NCBI RefSeq assembly: GCF_900095745.1
Contig: NZ_FMIR01000017.1
Span: 62,001 to 126,000 of the forward strand
Length of the DNA stretch: 64,000 nucleotides
Direction of reading: 5' to 3'
Source of the DNA: Microbacterium oxydans
GTDB taxonomy: Bacteria > Actinomycetota > Actinomycetes > Actinomycetales > Microbacteriaceae
Shown here: positions 59,010 through 64,000 of the stretch, one piece after another
Position numbering within the stretch: the first letter of the stretch is position 1
Layout of the letters: the number at the start of each line of letters is the position of its first letter
Notes under the pieces: model-generated
What the model saw: only the letters and a program-made list of their open reading frames with translations
Database searches by the model: none
What the model was told of the DNA's origin: nothing
Position numbers and translations under genes: made by a program

Positions 59010-60092
59010 TCAGCTCGCCGCGATCATCCGATCTGCGGTCGTGCGCGCCCAGGACTCGGCCGCGGCTAGGGTCTCGACTGTGAGCGCGTCGGGTGCGTCA
59101 TGGGCGTCGACGACGCGCTCGATCGTGTCGACGATGCCGAGGAACGACAGTCGACCCTCGTGGAAGGCGTCGACAGCCTGCTCGTTCGCCGCGTTGTAGA
59201 CAGCGGGAAAAGTGCCGCCCGCACGACCGACGGCCTTCGCGAGTGCGACCGAGGGGAAGGCCTCGCCGTCGAGCGGCTCGAAGGTCCAGGACGACGCCGT
59301 GGTCCAGTCGAGTGGTCGTCCGACGCCTCCGACGCGGTGCGGCCAGTCCAGACCGAGCGAGATCGGGAGTCGCATGTCGGGCGGAGAGGCCTGGGCGATC
59401 GTGGAGCCGTCGATGAACTCGACCATCGAGTGCACGATGGACTGCGGATGCACGACCACCTCGATGTCGTCGTAGGCGACATCGAACAAGAGGTGCGCCT
59501 CGATGACTTCGAGCCCCTTGTTCACGAGAGTGGCCGAATTCGTCGTGACCATGCGGCCCATGTCCCATGTCGGGTGCGCGAGGGCCTCCGAGGGGGTCAC
59601 ATCGGACAGTTCTGCACGCGTGCGACCACGGAACGGACCGCCGGATGCCGTCACGACGAGCCGGCGCACCTCGGCGTGAGTGCCGGCGAGCAGGGCCTGC
59701 GCCAGCGCCGAGTGCTCGGAGTCCACCGGGACGATCTGTCCGGGCGCGGCGGCGGCGAGAACCAGGTCCCCGCCGACGATCAACGACTCCTTGTTCGCCA
59801 GGGCCAGCGTGCGGCCTGCCTTCAGCGCCGCGAGAGTCGAGCCGAGTCCGATCGAGCCGGTGATGGCGTTGAGCACGACATCGGCCTCGACATCGCGGAC
59901 GAGCTGCTCGGCCTCGTCCGCACCGAGCGCCGTGTCCTCGACCTGGAACTGCGCGGCCTGCTCACCCAGCATCTCGGCGTTCGAGCCGGCGGCGAGGCCG
60001 ACCAGTTCGAACCGACGGGGATTGGCGCGGATGACATCCAACGCCTGGGTGCCGATGGAGCCGGTGGAGCCGAGGACGATGATGCGACGCAT
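59010..60092 (-). CDS. dxr: 1-deoxy-D-xylulose 5-phosphate reductoisomerase
   Basis: A 360-residue NADPH enzyme of the MEP pathway. [21 protein letters not shown] is the NADP site, NKESLIVGG and [13 protein letters not shown] contain catalytic residues, and [13 protein letters not shown] and [25 protein letters not shown] complete the active site. Leaderless from TAGGCT. Lacks nothing visible. Confidence 0.96.
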   Translation of the reverse strand: MRRIIVLGSTGSIGTQALDVIRANPRRFELVGLAAGSNAEMLGEQAAQFQVEDTALGADEAEQLVRDVEADVVLNAITGSIGLGSTLAALKAGRTLALANKESLIVGGDLVLAAAAPGQIVPVDSEHSALAQALLAGTHAEVRRLVVTASGGPFRGRTRAELSDVTPSEALAHPTWDMGRMVTTNSATLVNKGLEVIEAHLLFDVAYDDIEVVVHPQSIVHSMVEFIDGSTIAQASPPDMRLPISLGLDWPHRVGGVGRPLDWTTASSWTFEPLDGEAFPSVALAKAVGRAGGTFPAVYNAANEQAVDAFHEGRLSFLGIVDTIERVVDAHDAPDALTVETLAAAESWARTTADRMIAAS

Positions 60093-60098
60093 GACGCC

Positions 60099-60104
60099 AG
60101 CCTA
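60099..60104 (-). promoter_or_regulatory. -10 box, leaderless dxr
   Basis: TAGGCT (lower strand) six bases before the ATG at 60092. Confidence 0.6.
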
Positions 60105-60129
60105 GGACACGCCCTCGACGCCGCCGCTG

Positions 60130-61086
60130 CTACTGCTGGACCGGGGTGGTGGCGAGGATGTCGACGACGAAGACGAGGCTCTCCTTCTGGAGCTCGTGTC
60201 CCTCGGTTGCCCCGTAACCATCCGACGGCGGCATCACGACGACGACCTGAGAGCCGACCTTCTGTCCCTCGAGCGCCTTCTGGAAGCCCGCGACCACACC
60301 CGTGGTCTGGAACTGAGTCGGCGCGGCGTCGCGGCTCCAGCTGGAGTCGAACTCCTTGCCGTCCGACCACTTGACGCCCAGGTACTGCACGACCACGAGG
60401 TCGCCGGAGCCGACCGTGGGTCCGTCGCCCTGCTTGAGGACGGCGACCTTCGTCTCGGTCGGTGCATCTCCGTCGGGGATCTTGACGGAGGGCTTGCCGT
60501 TGTCATCGAGCTTGACGGTCGGCATGCCCGGGGTCGGGTCGACGTCCTTGCCGGTCGAAACCTCGGGGAGCTGCTCGACGGCCTCGGCGTACACGACCAC
60601 GCTGCTCGCGCCCTCGCCGAGAGCGCTGCCGGGAAGGGCGAGCACTATGCGCGAGCCGACCGGCTCGCACTCGAGCGCGGCGACGAAGAGCGAGGACTGA
60701 TTGGTGTCGAGAAGAACAGGCAGCACGCCCCCCTCACCACGGGCGGACGAGTCCAGCACCTTGTTCGTCGTCGCATCGACGATCTGGTACTCGACCGAGA
60801 CCAGGTCGTTGACGAAGACATCGTCACCATCGCCGGCGGAGACGACCGTCCGTTCGACTCCCTCGAACGCGGCATCGGCCGGGACCGTGACCTTCGTGTC
60901 CGCTCCCTTGCCCTCGACGACCACGGCATCGGAGGTCTTCCCCGGCTGCGCGTCCAGCGCGCACGCACTCGACGCGGTCGGGCTCGGCGTACCGGAGCTC
61001 GACGGCGCGGAACTGCCGGAGCAGCCTGCCAGCAGCAGAGTCGCCGCGGCGACGGTGGACAGAACGATGAGCGGACGCTTGCGCAC
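60130..61086 (-). CDS. FKBP-type peptidyl-prolyl isomerase lipoprotein
   Basis: A 318-residue extracytoplasmic foldase. Lipobox LAGC gives a lipidated Cys at 22. The C-terminal canonical FKBP (VVVQYLGVKWSDGKEFDSSWSRD through VVVMPPSDGYGATEG) is preceded by a degenerate FKBP-like repeat (residues about 60-180). Start is GTG at 61086 with GAGGT upstream. 37 bases downstream of its stop lies dxr, so both may form a transcript. Confidence 0.92.
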   Translation of the reverse strand: MRKRPLIVLSTVAAATLLLAGCSGSSAPSSSGTPSPTASSACALDAQPGKTSDAVVVEGKGADTKVTVPADAAFEGVERTVVSAGDGDDVFVNDLVSVEYQIVDATTNKVLDSSARGEGGVLPVLLDTNQSSLFVAALECEPVGSRIVLALPGSALGEGASSVVVYAEAVEQLPEVSTGKDVDPTPGMPTVKLDDNGKPSVKIPDGDAPTETKVAVLKQGDGPTVGSGDLVVVQYLGVKWSDGKEFDSSWSRDAAPTQFQTTGVVAGFQKALEGQKVGSQVVVVMPPSDGYGATEGHELQKESLVFVVDILATTPVQQ

Positions 61087-61197
61087 AGTGAGACCTCGGG
61101 ATCGCGGGTGGGAACCTCCATCCTGCCGTATAGCCCTTTGCCCCCGCTGGGAGGCACGGCGCGACCCTTCATTCCCACGCCGGCATGGATCCGGGAG

Positions 61198-61203
61198 TAA
61201 CCT
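61198..61203 (+). promoter_or_regulatory. -10 box, leaderless acyltransferase gene
   Basis: TAACCT six bases before the ATG at 61210. Confidence 0.55.
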
Positions 61204-61209
61204 GCTCTG

Positions 61210-62010
61210 ATGACCTCTGAGCAGTCCGTCGAGCCCGAATCCTCGTCAGAAGAGGAATCCTCGTCGTCAGATGAGACTGCCAAGCCCCGTCACGCCGGGT
61301 TCGCCTACACACTCGGACGCAGTCTCATCACTCCGCTGGCGCGGCTCGTGTACCGGCCGAAGATCGAGGGCCGCGAGAACGTTCCGCTGACCGGGCCCGT
61401 CATCTTCGCCAGCAACCACCTGTCATTCATCGACTCGATCGCGATCCCGGTCGCCGCACCCCGGCCCGTGCACTTCCTCGCGAAGTCGACCTACTTCGAA
61501 GGCACCGGCTTCCAGGGCTGGATGAGCAAGACCTTCTTCGAGTCGATCGGTGCCATCCCTGTGCGCCGCGGTGCCGGCCAAGCGGCTCTGGATGCTCTCG
61601 AACTGCAGCGTCAGCTCCTCGACGAGGGACTCGCCGTCGCGCTCTACCCGGAGGGCACGCGCTCCACCGATGGCCGCCTCTACAAGGGGCGTACCGGGGT
61701 CGCGTTCCTCGCGCTCCAGACGGGCGCCCCCGTCGTGCCAGTCGGGCTGATCGGGACCGACAAGGTGATGCCGGTCGGGGCGAAGGTGCCGACGCTCAAG
61801 GAGCGCATCACGGTCCGGTTCGGCGCACCGCTGGATCTGTCGCCGCACGGACCTGCGACCAGCGGGCGTGCGCGTCGCCTGGCGACCGACGAGATCATGG
61901 CAGCCATCCACGGTCTGTCCGGTCAGGAACTCGCCGGAGCCTACAACGAGGCTCCTGCGCAGGGCACGATCGAGAAGATCAAGCAGGCCCTGCCGCACGA
62001 GCGCCGTTGA
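61210..62010 (+). CDS. 1-acylglycerol-3-phosphate acyltransferase (PlsC family)
   Basis: A 266-residue glycerolipid acyltransferase. Block I SNHLSFID carries the HX4D catalytic pair (near residue 76), block II/III are FFESIGAIPVRR and LYPEGTRSTDG, and block IV VVPVGLIG. A Ser/Glu-rich N-terminal 30 residues are acidic and probably disordered. Role in phosphatidic acid synthesis is likely, specificity not determined. Confidence 0.93.
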   Translation: MTSEQSVEPESSSEEESSSSDETAKPRHAGFAYTLGRSLITPLARLVYRPKIEGRENVPLTGPVIFASNHLSFIDSIAIPVAAPRPVHFLAKSTYFEGTGFQGWMSKTFFESIGAIPVRRGAGQAALDALELQRQLLDEGLAVALYPEGTRSTDGRLYKGRTGVAFLALQTGAPVVPVGLIGTDKVMPVGAKVPTLKERITVRFGAPLDLSPHGPATSGRARRLATDEIMAAIHGLSGQELAGAYNEAPAQGTIEKIKQALPHERR

Positions 62011-62028
62011 CGCCCGTGCCGCGCTGAC

Positions 62029-62523
62029 TCACTCGACGGCGCGGACGGTCGCCTCGTGGCGCACCGGGAAGTTCATCGAGTTCGCGATGAAGCACCATTC
62101 GTTCGCCTGCGCGTGGGCACGCTCGGCCGCCTCGATCATCGATGCGTCCGCGACGACGACCTCGGGCCGCAGCATCACCTCGACGAACGCCCCACCGCCC
62201 TTGCCGTCTTCGCGCATCATCCCGCTCGCGTCGTCGCGGTAGGAGACGACGACCACGCCGGCCGTCACGCACGCGTGCAGGTACGAGAGCAGGTGGCACT
62301 CCGAAAGTGAGGCGAGCAGGAGATCTTCCGGATTCCATCGCGAGGGATCGCCGCGGAACGGCTTGTCCGCCGATGCGAGCAGCTCCGGCTTGCCGTCGAC
62401 TTCGATGGTGACTTCGCGGCGGTAGTCCCGGTAGCCCGAGGTCCCGGTGCCGGTGTTTCCGGTCCAGACCGAGGTGAGCGCGTAGTGATGTTCGCCGAGG
62501 GCGCGGGGGGTCGACTCTGCCAT
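62029..62523 (-). CDS. OsmC-family protein
   Basis: A 164-residue OsmC/Ohr-like protein. The helix with reactive Cys is LLASLSECHLLSYLHACVTAGV (Cys near residues 97 and 107), and the N-terminal strand region is HHYALTSVWTGN. The subtype is nearer to OsmC-like thiol peroxidases than to Ohr. CAGACT six bases before the ATG is a near match to the leaderless pattern. Confidence 0.88.
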   Translation of the reverse strand: MAESTPRALGEHHYALTSVWTGNTGTGTSGYRDYRREVTIEVDGKPELLASADKPFRGDPSRWNPEDLLLASLSECHLLSYLHACVTAGVVVVSYRDDASGMMREDGKGGGAFVEVMLRPEVVVADASMIEAAERAHAQANEWCFIANSMNFPVRHEATVRAVE

Positions 62524-62578
62524 GTCTTCAGTCTGCCAGGGGCCACCGACCCGAGGTGAGCGATGGCGTGCCCGGCGC

Positions 62579-62584
62579 TAGAGT
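62579..62584 (+). promoter_or_regulatory. -10 box, leaderless asparaginase gene
   Basis: TAGAGT six bases before the GTG at 62591. Confidence 0.6.
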
Positions 62585-62590
62585 TGACGG

Positions 62591-63586
62591 GTGCTGGAGA
62601 CTCTCACCGTTCAGGATTCCGTGGAACTCGCCGTCGTCGAACGGAGTGGATTCGTCGAATCGCGTCACGCCGGCGCAGCGATCGTGCTCTCGTCCGATGG
62701 TGACATCGTCGCCCGCCACGGCAACCCCGACGCGTTGATCCTGCCCCGCTCGAGCCTCAAGCCCCTGCAGGCGGTGGCCTGCATCACGGCTGGTGCGGTG
62801 CTCGAGGGCGAACAGCTCGCGATCTCCACGGCGAGCCATGTCGGTACGGACCGGCACGCCTCCGTCGTTCGCGACATCCTCACCGAAGGGGGGCTGACCG
62901 AGGACGACCTGGCGTGCCCGGCGTCCTGGCCGACTGATTCGGCGACGCGCGATGACCTCGTCCGCGAGCACGGTGAGCCGACGCGCGTGCGGATGAACTG
63001 CTCCGGAAAGCATGCTGCGATGCTGCGTGCGTGCGTGGCGACGGGTTGGCCGACCGCCGGCTACCTCGACCCGTCACATCCGCTGCAGGTGCACATTCGC
63101 GATGTCGTCGAGCGTCTCACGGGCGAGAAGGTCGCCCACACGGCGATCGACGGGTGCGGAGCCCCTGTCCACGCGATGACCCTCACCGCCCTCGCGCGAG
63201 GCATCCACCGCATCGGCACCGCCTCCGACCGCTCGCCCTTCGCCCTTCATCGCGTCGCCGGTTCGCTGGTGCGAGCGGTACGGGAGAGTCCCTGGACGAT
63301 CGAAGGGCCCGGCCGCCCCGACACGATCGCGATCGAGAAGCTCGGAGTCTTCACCAAACACGGAGCCGAGGGCGTCATGGTGATGGTCGCCCCGAACGGC
63401 ACGACCGTCGCGCTGAAGATGCTGGACGGCGCGACGCGCGCTTCGACGATCGTGGCAGCGACGCTCCTCGAGCGCGCAGGGGGCCTGAGCAGCGCCGAGG
63501 TCGCCATGCTGGCGGAGGCGCTTCCCCTCACCGTTTCGGGCGGCGGCTCGATCGTCGGTGCGATCCGTCCCGGCGCGGGTATTTAA
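62591..63586 (+). CDS. Asparaginase, AnsA/PF06089 (L-asparaginase II) type
   Basis: A 331-residue protein of the asparaginase II family common in Actinobacteria and Rhizobiales, unrelated to the E. coli fold. Typical segments are ESRHAGAAIVLSSDG, PRSSLKPLQAVA, SASHVGTDRHASVV and NCSGKHAAMLRACV with a catalytic-type Lys/His. Cytoplasmic, no signal peptide. Hydrolyses asparagine to aspartate; together with aspA at 16.7 kb the genome could feed asparagine to fumarate, although the genes are unlinked. Confidence 0.88.
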   Translation: MLETLTVQDSVELAVVERSGFVESRHAGAAIVLSSDGDIVARHGNPDALILPRSSLKPLQAVACITAGAVLEGEQLAISTASHVGTDRHASVVRDILTEGGLTEDDLACPASWPTDSATRDDLVREHGEPTRVRMNCSGKHAAMLRACVATGWPTAGYLDPSHPLQVHIRDVVERLTGEKVAHTAIDGCGAPVHAMTLTALARGIHRIGTASDRSPFALHRVAGSLVRAVRESPWTIEGPGRPDTIAIEKLGVFTKHGAEGVMVMVAPNGTTVALKMLDGATRASTIVAATLLERAGGLSSAEVAMLAEALPLTVSGGGSIVGAIRPGAGI

Positions 63587-63625
63587 CACGTCCGTCCGCC
63601 CGAGCCGAGCCGCGATACTCACTGC

Positions 63626-64000
63626 TCATCGCGGAGACAGTTCCGGAAGGACGACGCGACGCGGCGCTTCGGCACCGCGCAGGGACCAAGCCCGACCGGC
63701 GTGGGTGCGCGCATACGGCGGGAGTTCCCGCACGCCAGCAAGCTGTCGGAGATCGGACTGCTGCTCGGCACGGATCAGCACTTCCCCCTCCCCTCGGATG
63801 CGCTGCCATAACGGCCAGTTGCGCTGCCACACCTCCGCGTCCCCCACGACGAGGCAGGGACGGTCGCGCTGCGTCGGCTCCGCGCCGGCATCGATCACCT
63901 CGGACTCCGGATGCGCCTGACGCAGCATCGCCGAGATCGAGGCAGCTCCGGCGGTCACGACGGCGGTGATCGCGCACGACGGCGCCCAGTCCGGAGGTGT
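63626..64000 (-). CDS. FtsK/SpoIIIE-like ATPase, C-terminal fragment (5' end outside window)
   Basis: The lower-strand frame is open from the right edge to the TGA at 63626, 124 codons. The fragment contains CLVVGDAEVWQRNWPLWQRIRGEGEVLI and ends ELPPYARTHAGRAW followed by a basic tail, a pattern typical of the C-terminal domain of actinobacterial FtsK/EccC-like proteins in which the last P-loop domain has decayed. The ATPase motifs themselves lie outside the window, so the assignment rests on this tail only. Confidence 0.6.
   Translation of the reverse strand, partial: TPPDWAPSCAITAVVTAGAASISAMLRQAHPESEVIDAGAEPTQRDRPCLVVGDAEVWQRNWPLWQRIRGEGEVLIRAEQQSDLRQLAGVRELPPYARTHAGRAWSLRGAEAPRRVVLPELSPR

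Noticed and set aside
1..64000. tRNA, rRNA, CRISPR, insertion sequences, phage attachment sites
   Set aside because: No cloverleaf-like segments, repeats with regular spacers, transposase motifs or terminal inverted repeats were noticed. A proper covariance-model search would be decisive.

Overview
The window is high-GC DNA with very short intergenic gaps and no rRNA, tRNA, insertion sequence, prophage or CRISPR array that I could see. Gene content points to an actinobacterium, most likely Microbacteriaceae (Microbacterium-like). The lower strand carries, in the order known from Actinobacteria, dxr, an M50 site-2 protease, ispG, proS, nusA, ylxR, infB, rbfA, truB, ribF and rpsO. At least sixteen genes start exactly six bases after a TANNNT -10 box, which is the signature of leaderless transcription common in this phylum. 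Accessory genes are interleaved between the conserved ones.

Left arm (1-10.6 kb): a catabolic/transport island. An amidohydrolase and a GntR/FCD regulator run leftward. A dipeptide-type ABC transporter (permease, lipoprotein binding protein, permease, two ATPases), a cytosine-deaminase-like amidohydrolase and a CynX-type exporter run rightward. The shared promoter region holds three TTGGTAT-type operator candidates. I infer a regulated uptake and hydrolysis system for a nitrogen heterocycle or amide whose identity the sequence does not give.

10.7-32.7 kb: rpsO, two MFS/YceI/FKBP-type genes, a hydrolase, a PrsW-type protease, an FAH-family enzyme, aspA, a metallophosphoesterase, a PiT phosphate transporter, oligopeptidase B, 6-phosphofructokinase, a SNF2 helicase, the truB-ribF operon, mutY and a LuxR regulator that lacks the usual N-terminal ATPase.

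32.8-48.7 kb: the rbfA-infB-ylxR-nusA translation/transcription operon without an adjacent rimP, an amine oxidase, a LOG-type protein, an FMN-binding protein, proS, a PEP-mutase-like protein, a zinc alcohol dehydrogenase, an RNB-domain nuclease, an AlaX-type tRNA editing protein, ispG and pyroglutamyl peptidase.

48.7-54.4 kb is the most interesting stretch. It holds a complete trp attenuator with an 11-residue leader peptide containing two adjacent Trp codons, reading into a fused anthranilate-synthase-type TrpE-TrpG (PhzE-like) gene. This converges, four bases apart, on a class II lanthipeptide synthetase (LanM) with its own four-cysteine precursor peptide and no transporter, protease or immunity gene in sight. 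A GNAT acetyltransferase lies just upstream of the precursor.

54.5-64 kb: the M50 protease, a YcnI copper protein with a small membrane partner, a MurE-like Mur ligase, dxr, an FKBP lipoprotein, a PlsC-type acyltransferase, an OsmC protein, an asparaginase of the AnsA/PF06089 type, and the C-terminus of an FtsK-like ATPase running off the right edge.
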